Shown here in pieces: positions 47,848-59,798 of a stretch of 64,000 nt of DNA (the first letter of the stretch is position 1; each line of letters opens with the position of its first letter). The translations under genes and the position numbers were made by a program. This DNA comes from Paramecium sonneborni. Lineage: Eukaryota; Ciliophora; Oligohymenophorea; Peniculida; Parameciidae. A model generated the notes under the pieces. It was given only the letters and a program-made list of their open reading frames with translations. It was not told where the DNA came from and searched no databases. Location of the stretch: positions 117,825 to 181,824 of the forward strand of contig CAJJDN010000118.1 of NCBI GenBank assembly GCA_905182985.1. The letters are read 5' to 3'.

Positions 47848-49043
47848 TCAATTTTAAACATTTCGTATTCTTTGATCTTTTATTTAATTTTATTTATCAG
47901 ATAATTTACTCTTTAAAAACTCATTTTCAGATTAATGAGCTCTGTAATTTTCTAATTCATGTCTCATATCTGCTAACTAATTATAATAATTTTAGATATG
48001 TAAACCTATTTGTTTAATCGCTTAATTTCACTCTCTAAAATCTATATTTTTTCTTCATGATCTTCAATATCTGCTAAGTTGTCATTACTCTATTTAGACA
48101 TTATTTACTCTTAATAATATTGAATTTCTTTTCTGGCTTATTGCAATTCTGCATATAATTATAGATCATTTTTAGATAATCCTTATTGCAACTAAATTTA
48201 TAGAAGATTTATACTTAATTTTTGAGAACATTAATTTCATTCTGTTTTTGTTGAAGTTGTGATTTTAGATTTTAATTTTCATTTATTATTTGATCATATG
48301 TTTAATTGAAATTGGGTATGTTGGATTTCATATTACTTGATAAATAATATCTTACTTGGATTCTTAAGTATTGGTATCTGGGTTATTTTTTCTGCTTCTC
48401 CATTCTAAGACTTCTTAATCTCTTAATTAAAGTAAGCTTTTTGTTTATTCAAGTTCTGATAATTTATCTTTGGCAAAAGAATTCATTTATTGTAATTTAT
48501 TAGTTAATATTGCACTAACATTTTGATTTTCTTATTTGAGATCTTAAATTTCTTAAAGATGTTATTGTTTTAGTCTATCTATTAATTAATGTAGAAGTGT
48601 GATTTCTTCATTCTTATTTTTGAGTGTTTCAGATAATATTGAATTTTCAATATTAGTTGCTTATATTTTATAGTTTGCATCCTTTTGAAGATTGGTGAGT
48701 TCATTTTGTAATTTAATTTAATTTTGAGTTGAGTTTTAAAGATCTATGACTAATTTATCATATCTTTTCAATAGGTCATCTAGAAAATTTTTAAGTTCTG
48801 GGACAGTAATATCAGGTTTTTAGAGTGGATTTAATTAAGGTGTTGAGGGTAGATCATTTGGAATGATACGTATAATTTCTGTTACAGGTATAATTCTTTT
48901 TGGTGAAGAAAATTGATTAGGACTTAATTATGTTCTTAGAATAGGTGGGGATGATGGCTATGATAATTAAATGTGATGGTATATTTTACAATTTATATTT
49001 AGAGTGCTTTAGGTGTTCTTTGGATTGAATTCTAATAATTCAT
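47848..49043 (-). CDS. coiled-coil protein
   Basis: A 363-residue protein with four introns (32 nt near 48970, then 20, 23 and 29 nt), all needed to keep the frame. The N-terminus is Pro/Ser-rich (SPPILRTQLSPNQFSSPKR). From residue ~70 on it is nearly continuous coiled coil (VPELKNFLDDLLKRYDKL, ITLLHQLIDRLKQQHLQ, EIKRLNKQ, KLSDKQNQIKDQRIRN). There are no enzymatic motifs. It shares a 166-bp divergent promoter region with the charged repeat protein at 49210. A structural or cytoskeletal role is the usual guess for such proteins. Confidence 0.75.
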
Positions 49044-49209
49044 TAATTGAATAATTTAAATTATGTCAATATGTCTTTTAGATCTTTTGAAGTATTAATG
49101 TGTTTAAAAGTGATATGTTAAAAAGTCTAAAATAACATCGATTATATATAGTTTATTAACAGCAATTTTTAATTTAACAGATTAATAAAAGTTATATTCA
49201 AAAAGGGTA

Positions 49210-51857
49210 ATGGAGGAAAGAGGATTAAGATCAAATGAAAAAGTAAATGGATAATTAGATTATTAAACAAGGAAAATGGTATCACCTTAAAGTGAAGTGA
49301 ATATAAAGAAAGAGAATTCAAATCCTTTAGATTAGAATGGTAGTATATATTCATTGAAGGGTTATGAAAGATAGGTTGGATATTCATCAAATTAATATGA
49401 TTAGAATCGTTAAGGAGGAGAGTAATCAAAAATAATTTCAAATAATAATCCATATTTAAAGCAATCTCTATATAATAATACTGAATAAGGGAAACCATTC
49501 ATTCGTACATATTAAGAAGGAGATTAAAGAAAGCCTTTAGATTAAGTAAATTATAAGTAAGATTTACGATAAATGAATGAAAGAGAGATTGCAAGTCCAT
49601 ATATGAATCTTGAGAATTAAAAGAGAGATCTCATAGGATCTAGAACACCTCTTGATCCAAGATCAAATTTAAATGGTTAAACACCATAAACAAGATAAGA
49701 TAATTATTGTAGAGATATTTAATAACAATAATAATAATCAGAAAACAAACGAGAATTTCAATTACCTGAATACAGAAGAATGTATCCAGAATAGGATTTA
49801 AGAAATACATCCAAATAAATAAGTTCTTATGATAAACCTATTGATCTATAAGTCGATAGATTAAGATATGATTAAGATAGAATAAGAACAGTTGGAGGAT
49901 AATAAGAATAACCAGAAAGATTCGATAGAATGATAAGAGCATCTGATTATGTTAGAAAATCTGATTATCATGATTTATAAGAATAACATAATAAAGTATT
50001 AGATAAAAGAGAATTTGGATAAAGAAGTGCAATTGAATAAAATCTATTGGATTAAAGAAATAATACTTCTAAATCTTAAGAATATTCATAGAGATAATAA
50101 AATTAAATTAAAAGACCATAAGAAGGATCTAAAACACCTATTGAAGGAAGAATGATAGAAAGAAGAGGATTTGATGATTTAATCTAATAACATCCAAGAT
50201 TTAATTAATAATTCTATCCCTAAAATCCTTATGTAGAACCAAAAACATAATAATAATAATAATAATAATATGATGTTAAACCACCTATAGATGATCATAG
50301 AAGAATTCCAATTCCTTATGAAGAAAGGAGAAATATGAATCCATATGAGACTAGATAATAATTTTAGGATTAAAGAACACCATTCGATAGAAGACCGGAT
50401 CGTGTAGAATTTGAAAAAAGACCTGATAGGGTAGAATATGAAAGAAGACCTGAAAGGGTTGAATTTGAAAGGAGACCAGATAGAGTTGAATTTGAAAAGA
50501 GACCAGATAGGAGTGAATTTGAAAAGAGACCAGATAGAGTTGAATATGATAGAAGACCTGAACGTGTTGAATTTGAAAAAAGATTAGATAGACCTGAAAT
50601 ACCAGACAGACGTGATTTTGAAGGCAGATCTCCTTATTAAGCAAGATTTGGTCCAGTTCCAGAAGGAAGATTTGATGTTGATTAAAGATTACATCCAGAT
50701 AATCGATAGTACTATCAAGGTTATAATAATGAAAGATTGCCATAATAAGGATTTAGATAAGGATAAGAAGGAAAATACCAATATGAAGGTAGATTAGGAT
50801 AGAGAAATTAATTGGAGGAAAGAGGTGGTTATGGTCAAGATAGATTTTAAGATGTAAGATAAGGAATGAATTAAAGGAAATTTTCAGATGGTAGAAATAT
50901 TTAGGATGGAAGAGTAGAGAATAGAGAAGGATTAGATGGAAGAGGAGGATTTAATAGAACATTTGGTGATGAAAGATATTAAGGAAATACAATGATAGAA
51001 GGAAGATAAGGATTTGATGGAAGAAGAGAATAATTTGGATCAAGACCTCCAATTTAAAGTAGACCTTATGAAGAAAGAGGTAATTTAGAATAAAGAATTC
51101 CTATTGAGAATAAAAATTAATATTAAAGAGGATATGATGATAAATTTGGAGATAGATAGATTGAATAAAAATATTCATAAATGTAAGATGGTATGAGTAA
51201 GAAAGATTTTGGTAGATCTGATTATACAAAAATGAGAGAAGAATTAGATAAAAGAAATGCTATAGGTAGAACAGAAATGGATGATAAAATGTCAGAATTT
51301 GGTAAAAGAAAAGAGGTTGAAGGAAGAATAAGACCAGAAACTAGTTATGGAAAATCTAATGGATTTGGATAATAATTAGGAGAAAGATATTATAGAAGAG
51401 AATTAAATGATTAAGGATAGAGATTGAGTTATCATGAAGATACATCATTAATTGATAGATTAGGATTGGAAAGAGGAACTAATAGAAATATCATTGGTAA
51501 TTAAGCTGCTGAAAATATGCTAAGAGGATAATCTAATAATAGACCATATGAGAGAGAAAGAAGTTTTAATAGATTTGGAATGGGAGAAAGAGTTGCTAGT
51601 TTTACAAATAGTAAAATGGGTTATTAAAGAACTGCTATTTAAGATAAAGAAGAATATTAAGGTTATGTTAGATCTAAAATTATACCTAAATCTTCATTAG
51701 GAAATGGTCCAACTGAATTTTAGAGAAAGTAATCTCAAGATTAAGGATTTTCAAAATGTAATTGTATTTCATTTATTATTTAGTATAAAGTCCTAAGGCT
51801 TAGGTGGAAACAAGAGTTGGAATTTATGATATTTAAAGAAGAGATGGTAGAATTTGA
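49210..51857 (+). CDS. large low-complexity Arg/Glu/Gln/Gly-rich protein with 9-residue repeats
   Basis: An 873-residue protein with a single 26-nt intron near the 3' end; the length is divisible by three. It is almost wholly disordered in composition, rich in Arg, Glu, Gln, Asp, Gly and Tyr. Between ~50385 and 50605 it contains about seven tandem 9-mers of the form R-R/K-P-D/E-R-V-E-F/Y-E. Further loose repeats such as GFDGRR and EGRQGFDG follow, and QQQQQQQ at ~50249. No catalytic motif was seen. Highly charged repeat proteins of this sort often condense RNA or sit in the cortex, but nothing here decides between these options. Head-to-head with the coiled-coil gene at 49043. Confidence 0.8.
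50385..50605 (+). repeat. tandem 27-bp coding repeat (RPDRVEFEK-type 9-mer, ~7 units)
   Basis: In-frame repeat inside the charged protein. The units alternate Asp/Glu at position 3-4, Phe/Tyr at 7-8 and Lys/Arg at the end, while synonymous positions vary. The protein repeat is therefore under selection and the DNA is not freshly duplicated. Confidence 0.85.
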
Positions 51858-51891
51858 TAGTTTTATACTTTTATTTTATAAGAAAATTTTA

Positions 51892-53023
51892 TCATTAATC
51901 ATTTAAAACATTGTATTCTGATCTAAATTATTTTTTATAATAGTTTGTTTTTGGACAAATCACAAGAATTTCAATAAACTCTTTTACAGTTACTTTATAT
52001 CCTTACATAATGGATAACATTTTAGCTTTAATGTTTAATTTGGCATAATTTCCATCATCTAATTCGATATAACATTCAATAGTATTTAGATTGTATTATT
52101 AATCTTAATCCCAAGGGAGAGGAGTTTAAAACAATGGAGCTAAAATTTAGTATAATTTTGTTTGTTCTGAACAATATTATATGAAATCTCTTTATCGAAA
52201 TTCAGGATATGTGACTAGCATTGGAATCGTCAATATAGGTGGATTCACTTATTCTAATGATATTTTTTAAGGCTATATTTAATATTTGTGTATTATACTT
52301 GATATTCTGGAGGTAAGGTAATTTTTGAAGGACCTATTCTAATTCCTTTTTGATTACAAATTGTGTATATTTATTATAATTATTTTTCTTCTTCATTTTT
52401 TTTTTATTACTTTTCAATTTATTAAAGAATTAATTTTTTTAATTCTTCAATTTCTTTTTCTTTTGATATTTCAAGAGCTAGATTACAAAATTTTAGAGCT
52501 TCACTGAAATGCATTATTTAATACAAACATTGAGCACATCTAAAATAAGGTTTTATAAATTTTGGATCATTTTCAATTGCCCATTTACAATCTTGAATTG
52601 CACATTTATAATTTTCTAAATAAAATTATTATATTGATTACTTTATTTGTATGAAATTAATGCTCTATTACTAAATAATTTAGCCATTAGTTCTTTATCA
52701 CCACAATCTTATTCAATTGCATCAGTGTAAATTTCATAAGCTTTTTTCTAAAAGTAGTTTTTATCTCCATCTTTTTTCATGATTTCATTAGCATTCTTAA
52801 GTAAAGATGCTGCTACATTTACAGGTGTATCATCATATTATAAGTTTTATAAAGCTAATAATTCAGGATAGTTTTCAATATCTTCTGGTATATGATCTAT
52901 AAATAAAGGATGATTTTTGAGATATGTGAAGGCTTCTTCAGTTTCTTCTGCTGTCATTCTTTATTTTGGTACATAATCATCTGGAATTCCATCCAGAAAA
53001 TCAAATAAACCCATAGCTTTCAT
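51892..53023 (-). CDS. TTC4: TTC4/Cns1-like TPR co-chaperone of Hsp90
   Basis: A 359-residue protein with introns 52616-52641 and 52273-52298 (26 nt each). The N-terminus carries the family segment FLDGIPDDYVPKQRMTAEE and HPLFIDHIPED. The TPR region follows (AKLFSNRALISYKQKNY, CAIQDCKWAIENDPKF, PYFRCAQCLYQIMHFSEAL). The C-terminal wheel domain shows PMLVTYPEFRQRDFIQ and PLPWDQDQQYNLNTIE. This order is diagnostic of TTC4/Cns1, which binds Hsp90/Hsp70 through its TPRs and supports translation-factor folding. Its stop is 34 bp from the convergent stop of the charged repeat gene. A DnaJ is also nearby (46.4 kb). Confidence 0.92.
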
Positions 53024-53101
53024 ATGTTAAAAATAAATTAATTAATCAAATTATATGATAAATCACACACACGAAGCAAATTTTAGTTAGTTTTTTAAAT
53101 A

Positions 53102-54087
53102 TCAATTATATGATAAAATTCTTTTTAGACACCAGAGTCTACAAGAACAGTCTTCATTATCATCATAAAGATTTAATAACAAATGTATTTTAATTTATTT
53201 GATTTGTTCTTAAGTGTATGATGAATTTAGAATATTCATTGTTGATTCAAATGTTTCAAAAGTACAATTTAAATTGGTAAATTCACCATTTAATTTTATT
53301 TGAAATGTTAATTCTAATATAATAGTATAATAAATAATACTCGTATCATCTTTAACTTATGAAATCTAAGATAAATCAGCATGATTAACTTCATATAAAT
53401 TTTCGGTTTCTATTTCTGTAATAGTTTAATCATTTGAAGGTTGCTTCATAAATTCTGTAAAATCATTTTCAATTGATTCTACTTCTGTGTTATCTGGTTA
53501 TTCAATTTTTTCAATTTATGGTTATATAGTTGATTGTAATTGTTTTTGTGGGATTTTTTCTTTTTTTTTATGAGATATTTATTGTTTTTTATAGGATTAC
53601 TTTTTGACAATTTTTAATTCTTTAACAATTTCTTATTAAGGATGAGATTGAGATTAAGGGATTTTATCAAATTGAAGTTTATCATAATATGATGAGAATA
53701 CTCTAAATAGTTGATAAATGAGGACAATTAATTAAAAGTAGATAGATATCATATTGAAAGTCTTAGGTAAAAAGAAACTAATGAATAAATGTGTTAAAAT
53801 ACTTCAAATTTTGGATAATAACGGATATCGCAACAACAATTGAATTAATAAGTTAAAGCTTTTTGTAAGGATCAATGAATGTAAGTGTAAAAAAGGCAGC
53901 CAATAAATTCAGATACTGAGAGTTCATATAAAATAATTACTTGATTTGATTAGAATATAGGAGTTAATTTAGGATGCGACATCATTTGATTAGAATCCCA
54001 AAATTCTACAGGTTGATTCTCGTAAATTTGAAGAAGTGAATTTAATGTTAAGAATGAAACTGTTGTTTTCAGAGCTGAAAGAGACAT
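53102..54087 (-). CDS. hypothetical protein with membrane segment and charged tail
   Basis: The start MSLSALKTTVSFLTLNSLL is clean and the C-terminal ~200 codons are unbroken (KVEKI-type Lys/Gln linker QSYKKQQISHKKKEKIPQ, then the acidic NTEVESIENDFTEFMKQ and a beta-like TIILELTFQIKLNGEFTN, ending CSCRLWCLKRILSYN). Between them (about 53690-53950) hydrophobic text such as LINSIVVAISVIIQNL suggests one or two spans. The frame changes there, and the introns could not be fixed. No family was recognised. Treat the model as partial. Confidence 0.5.
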
Positions 54088-54213
54088 AAATTAATTAAAA
54101 CAAAAAGTATTTGAAAATCCAATTAAGAATATCTTGGTTATATATATACAATTATAAATATAAATAAAATTTTGAACAAGCTTCATAATCAAATTAATCT
54201 ACTGAATCTACAT

Positions 54214-54709
54214 TCATTATTATATACATATTTCAATTTTATAATCACTATTTTCAAACTTTTTTTTTTTTTTGTTAAATATCAATTTGTTTTATATTAA
54301 TTATTCAGTCGATGAAATAATTAAAAATATATCAGGATAATTTGGATATTCCTATTCCTTCTATTGATATTAATATAAAATCCTACAATTATAAAAAGTT
54401 AAAACTTAATTCTATATATAAAATATTCCATCAACATAGCAAATCAACTATCTTCTATTTAAACTGTAATTATACAATCCGTAATCATAGAATTCATTGA
54501 TTTATTAGATCTCTTCTAAAATAATATTTCTTATCATTAATATATATTACCATTCAAATCTTTTAATTTTATCTGTTTTCTTATTGTTATTTATTACTGA
54601 TTATGTTTGAAACATCTTATTATTTTCATATTCTATCTCTTAGCTATTGAGTTTAAGAATTACTACTAATCAATCAATTATAAATCCAATTAATACTTTT
54701 TATATTCAT
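54214..54709 (-). CDS. small hypothetical protein
   Basis: A 154-residue model using one 31-nt intron (54666-54696) right after the start (MNIKI..). Length is divisible by three. The product is polar, with a Lys/Asn-rich first third and a Tyr-rich middle (NEFYDYGLYNYSLNRRQL, ICYVDGIFYIQNQ, QQKEQEYPNYPDIF). There is no recognisable domain and no Cys cluster. Three minus-strand genes in a row (this one, 53102-54087 and eS28) are spaced by 126-254 bp. Confidence 0.5.
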
Positions 54710-54963
54710 ATTTACAATTCAACTATAAAATGAAATACAAAATACTTTAATTTCTGATCCAATCTCTCATCAATAAAATAATTAGACTTTTATATTGAAT
54801 TCTAGTATTCTACTTTAGTACATTCAAATGTAATCTTTATGAGTCAATCATCAATATAGATCATAAACTAACGATTCAACTAACAACAAGACTATAATCA
54901 TTTTAAATTTCATAAAGAAAATAATTAAATATGTGGCAAATTGTATATTTAATGTACTTTAGA

Positions 54964-55202
54964 TCATCTTAATCTTCTGGCTTCTCTTTCACATTCCATT
55001 AGTTCTAATGTATCACCTTTTCTCACTGGTCCCATTACATTTCTAATCAATGTTCTTTATTAGCCAACCAATTGAACCTTAACTTATGTAATTCCACCTC
55101 TAGAACCTGCATTCAATATTTACAAATTCTACCTGTTCTTCCTATTATTTCGATCACTGTGGCTCTTGTACCTTCTACTCTTTCTTTAGTTGAATCCATA
55201 AT
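54964..55202 (-). CDS. RPS28: ribosomal protein eS28
   Basis: A 70-residue small-subunit ribosomal protein with a single 26-nt intron (55107-55132) splitting the conserved Gly codon of GRTGSRGG. Text matches the family end to end: [36 protein letters not shown] and the invariant [13 protein letters not shown] terminus (here CEREARRLR). Length equals the usual 65-70 residues. It contacts mRNA near the exit channel of the 40S subunit. The spacer on its 5' side (from 55203) is occupied by a decayed gene rather than a clean promoter. Confidence 0.96.
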
Positions 55203-55214
55203 ATGAGCTTATCT

Positions 55215-55920
55215 AATTTTTTAATTAAATGATTTAATTAATTTCCTTATTTCATACAAATATATACAAATTAGTATCAAAACTAATTAATTCATCTCAT
55301 TTTCACACTCCTATACTCATTACTTATATAATAACTATTTCATATTCTCTTTATTCAAATAATTTTATCTCCCTATCATATTATTACTGTTTTTACTTTA
55401 TCTCCCCATTCATTCATCATGAATTATTTAAGTTTCCTCTTTATTTACATCTTCATTTTATTTAATTTATTATGCTCCATAAACTTTTAATTTCATTTAA
55501 CTCATAAATCATTTATTACTTCAGCATATTGATTTCTCAAAATTTCTTATTCGGCATTTCACCCAATTGGATTTTCTGTAGTCTTTTTATTAATCTATGA
55601 TTGACAAAGTGCAAACACTTTATTTTTCATTTTTATGGATAATTGTTCCAATTATATCATCAATTTAATGTTTTTTTCTAAAGATTATTTAATTCTATAT
55701 TGTAATTTTATACTTCAATATTTGTTAAATTAATAGGATATACAATTTAAAATTGCAATCAAACAAATGTTTCAATTTCGTATTAATGTTTACTGCTTCA
55801 TTTTTATTCAATTATTCTTTAATTATAGATTAATTCTAAATTCTTATGGATATCCAAAAAAAAATAAATATTTTGTTTTATATTGTTTCATTACTGCTGC
55901 ATTAGAATCAAAATAAATAG
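55215..55920 (-). pseudogene. decayed coiled-coil gene
   Basis: Minus-strand text in several frames is clearly ex-coding: MIQLEQLSIKMKNKVFAL, CQSQINKKTTENPIG-TGA-NAEQEILRNQYAEVINDL-TGA, and QNEDVNKEETQIIHDE in another frame. TGAs and shifts occur every 50-100 bp with no matching short introns. Probably a dead paralogue of a coiled-coil gene. The intact version was not identified in this window. Confidence 0.45.
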
Positions 55921-56042
55921 AAAATTTATTGGTTACAAAACTTAAAGCGTTGAATTTTAGATTAAAACGAACGAATAAATTAAAAAAATCATGTAGAGAT
56001 TAACAATATAAAATTTCATGAATTTATTATTTGATTTTAAAT

Positions 56043-56900
56043 ATGTCCGACAGATCATTATCACCATCTGATTACTATGAATTAAGGCATGTCAAAACTA
56101 TCACTTATAAGCATGCATCTAACATTAAGAAAGGAAGAACCATCTTATATCAAAGTACTGATCAATTAGAAAATGATCTAAATAAATGCAATTTAAGTTG
56201 TGATTGTTCAGAATGTGGATAATTGATTGGATTTTCTCTAAAAGTACATAGAGAATTACCTCTTAAAGAAACAAGGTAATGCTAATTACATATATTTAGA
56301 AACTAAAGAAAAAAAAAAATCTTGAGGAGATTTAAAGCAGTTGGAAATGCTATTATATTTATATTGGCATATAAAATGGAAGCAATTAAAAGATTAAAAA
56401 AGAAAATGCATCTCTTAAAAGCAGTTCGAAATTTAACTGTGCGTAGACCAGCTTTGTTATAATCAGTACATTTATTACCAGTTTAATAACCGATTAAGTA
56501 GCAATAAAGGTTATTATAAATTGTTTATTTTAGTCATGAAGAGGAATTAGATGAAACAGTGTCTATTCATCCAATTTAACCTATTTAGAAGGGACCAAGA
56601 AAAAGCAAGATTTCTATTTATATGGAAAAGATGTTAAAAGATGTAATACCAAAAAAGGAAGTAATATTGAAACCTTTAAGTATTTTGAATAATGCTTTGA
56701 GCAAAAATAATCAAAAAGGACATATAAAATGCAATTCTCATTTTACTTAAACTTAGTTTAATTTCCAATCTTAAATTAAGCCTTTTTATGTATTGAATAG
56801 AACTTAAGCAACTAATTTTTATTAGAGTAATAATAAAGACATCATAAAAATGATCGATATTATGAAAGTAAAACATAGAGTTATTAGAATAAAAAAATGA
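56043..56900 (+). CDS. hypothetical basic protein
   Basis: An open frame of 285 codons. Two 24-nt in-phase GT..AG segments (near 56275-56298 and 56508-56531) are probable introns, which would give ~269 residues. Residues ~55-70 hold a Cys group (KCNLSCDCSECGQ) that might bind metal or be palmitoylated. A basic hydrophobic helix follows (FKAVGNAIIFILAYKMEAI), then KKKMHLLKAVRNLTVRRP and a Ser/Lys-rich tail. No family was recognised. The lone hydrophobic helix could be peripheral or transmembrane. Confidence 0.6.
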
Positions 56901-57069
56901 TAATTAATTTTTCTTTTTAAATTATTCATACATCTAAATGTAAATATAGAAAAGAAAAATAATTTTGAATTTTTGTATAATTTACAAAGTTGACAAATGG
57001 TAGATTAAAGTAAAATATGTAACATATAAATTGTAATAAATTTTATTGTTGTTTTTTTAATAAAATTAT

Positions 57070-58260
57070 ATGTCTTAAATTCATAACGATTTGTGTCTTA
57101 AAGGGATTGAAGAATTGCGACAAATTTTTAAAGAAGTTCAAACTTAAACTAAATAATAAACTAAAATATAGTAAAATGAGAATGAAATTGAAGTTGAAAG
57201 AGTTATTGAAACAACTTAACCCTCTTAATATTAAACTAATAATCATTGTCATCCAATATGTATTCCATAAGTTTAATCTTATCCTATAACCTACTAACCA
57301 TATATAATTGTATAAGAATAATAAATGGAAGAGAAGAAATCAAAAAAAAAGAAGAGAAAATTTGTAAGTGCTATTTAAGAACAAATTTAAGTTTAAGAAA
57401 TCGTTAGTAAAAATAGAAAGAGAATAGAATCCCCAAAGATCAATATTGAAAAAGAATTGGATCATTTAGAATAATTAATAAGATAGGTGAAAGTGTAAAT
57501 ATAACCTTCATAAATCTAAGAATATAGTATAAGTATTCCTGAAGTTGAAAAATCTAAAGATAATTCTGAAATTATAACAATGATTTCAGCTCTTAAATCT
57601 TAACCAATCTAATTACCCAAAGATGATTATGTAAAAATTGAAAATGCTCGTTTGCATGAAGAAGCAAAATAAACATAAATATCATTACATGAACTTTAAG
57701 TTAAATATGATGAATTACTTAAAAGAAAGAGAAAAGAAAAGATTGTAAAAGAAATCGAATATAAAGAAATTCCTTAAATTGTTGAAGTACCTAGAGATGT
57801 GATAAAAGAAGTCATAAAACCAATTGAAGTAGTGAAAGAAGTGATAAAAGAAATAAAAAAGCCTGATGAAATCAAATTTAAAGAGATTCCAATATATATT
57901 CCAGAATATAAAGAAGTAACTGTAAATAAAGAAGTTCCAGTTTATAAAGAAATTCCAGTAGAAAAATCAATAAATGTTTACAAGGACATTCCAGTTTATA
58001 AGGATGTTCCAGTATATCATGATGTTCCTATATTTAGGGACGTATCTATTTACTAAAAAGTTCCAATTTATAAAGAAGTACCTTAATATTCAGAGCCAGT
58101 GGATGTTTATAAAGAAATTGTTGTGTAAAAAAATGTGTAAAGAATCCCAGAGAGAATTCTTGAAATACCTAATTTAGGTAAAACTACTAGTAGAATTATT
58201 TAATCTAAATAACATGAAAGATCTTATATAAGATCGCCATATGAAAGAAGATAATTTTGA
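57070..58260 (+). CDS. alveolin/articulin-like cortical cytoskeleton protein
   Basis: Single-exon, 396 residues. The first ~210 residues are Gln/Lys/Glu-rich with a short coiled coil. From ~225 to ~365 the protein is a run of Val/Pro/Lys/Glu repeats (KEIPQIVEVPRDVIKEVIK, YKEVTVNKEVPVYKEIPV, YKDIPVYKDVPVYHDVPIF). This is the EKIVEVP-type repeat that defines alveolins and articulins, which build the membrane-skeleton (epiplasm/IMC) under the alveolar sacs of alveolates. The tail is basic (RSYIRSPYERRQF). Length and repeat position are normal for a small alveolin. A cortical location is expected from the family. Confidence 0.88.
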
Positions 58261-58486
58261 AGTTATGATTAAAGTATTAAATATAATCAGTTTAATGTTA
58301 ATAAATCAATTATATCATCTATGTTCATTTCATTGGTTAAATAAATGAATTTAAATTGGGAACTACTAAAAGGTTATGATAAATCTTCGTTAATAATTTA
58401 GTAATATTTATAATTTTAAATTAATTATTAATAAATTGGTTTTATATTTGGATGTTTTTCATTCAATTGCTAACAAAGAATTCGAA

Positions 58487-59765
58487 TCAAATTACAAAAC
58501 TCTTAGCAAGTAATTATTTCTTATGCATCAAGTATAAAAAACTAATTATTTACTTTCTAATTACTTTTAATATTTAACTGACAACAATATTTTTAGTAAC
58601 TGTATCCACTTTATCAGTTGATCCTTCAGTAACCCTATTTTTTTTGTTTTCATATACTTGTAGAAAAGTACAAAAAGTTCTATAAGGAATACTTTCAGAA
58701 GAATTAATAATATCAAAACTCAATAAAATTCTATCTCCTATAATAGGTTTTTAAAGGAAAGGATAGTTTTGTTTAAGTAAAACTACAGTTTATCCTTTAT
58801 TTTGATATTAAAGTTTTTATAAGTTTTTTTATTTGAAATCAAATTTAAAAAAAGATATCTTTTCTGGTAATTATGTTATAGAATTCTATTCTTAATTTGT
58901 ATATTAGGAAGATGATTTTATAACTTTATTAATTGATTAATCAATAACATACTTTTAATGTGCAAATTGAGGTAATTTATCAATTTTATCACACAATTTA
59001 TCTGCAGATACTTATTTTCTAGTCCATCTATTTAATATATATTATTATGAAGCACATTTAGTTTTATCATTTTTAACACCTTCTTTTAAGATTTCCTCTA
59101 TTTCATTTACCTTATTTTATAATTATTAATTTTAAGTTTCTTCTAATTCTAATTATAATTTAGCTACATAAATAGTTTCTAAACAACTTGCTGGTCCTTG
59201 AACCTTTCTTGATTTAATTAAATGATTACTAGTATAAGTAGATCTTTTAATTTAAACACTATTATAAAAAGTATATGAAATATAATTACTTATCAGGATT
59301 AAATTTATCTATTAAAGTTTACTTATCCCATTTTCCAGTTTTTTATCCTAGACGACAAGCTTATTCTAGGAATTCTGATACAGTTGCATTACCAGGTGGT
59401 TTTTCATATTTATAATTTTTATAGGGAAGACTACACAAATTGTAAAAGTTTGGAGAATGAACTTATTTTATTTCATCAACACTTATTTCTTTTTCTTGTC
59501 TTTATGTCATTTATAATAATTGAGCTGTTTATTAATTAGAAGATTTAGGTGTCTTTATATGTTTAGATCTTTAATTTTGAGATCGACTTGTAGGAAACTT
59601 TTATCTTGATTTTAAAACTTTTCGAAAATGACAATAAGCTTCTTTAGGCTTTAATTATTAACAATAAATACTGAGTTTAAATCTCTAGAAGATTATACTG
59701 TACTTGGTGTTCTCAAATATTTTATCATTAAGAAAATTAATTAAATTATTATGAGATAAAAACAT
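58487..59765 (-). CDS. hypothetical coiled-coil protein
   Basis: About 415 residues with one 31-nt intron (near 59277-59307) that restores the frame. The middle part is distinctive (SPNFYNLCSLPYKNYKYEK, TVSEFLEQACRLGQKTGKW). A short coiled coil follows (AKLQLELEETQNQQLQNKV), then a C-terminal beta-rich region (YPFLQKPIIGDRILLSF, SIPYRTFCTFLQVYE). No domain was recognised. The start is uncertain: ATG 59807 would overlap the divergent neighbour's start at 59799, so 59765 is preferred, and later ATGs are possible. Confidence 0.6.
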
Positions 59766-59798
59766 TTGTTTGATGACATGATCAATGTTAGAGATAAA

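Noticed and set aside
50385..50605. Regular 27-bp repeats considered as a CRISPR-like array or minisatellite
   Set aside because: The periodicity is exactly in codon phase inside a long open frame, units are adjacent without spacers, and third positions vary; it is a protein repeat in a eukaryote.
50351..50743. 130-residue minus-strand frame with YLVSFQIQ-type repeats
   Set aside because: Antisense shadow of the Arg-Pro-Asp-Arg-Val-Glu repeat in the charged plus-strand protein; it has no start context or independent conservation.
57043..57252. Minus-strand 69-codon hydrophobic frame
   Set aside because: Lies antisense to the N-terminal part of the alveolin-like gene, which has a continuous 396-codon frame.
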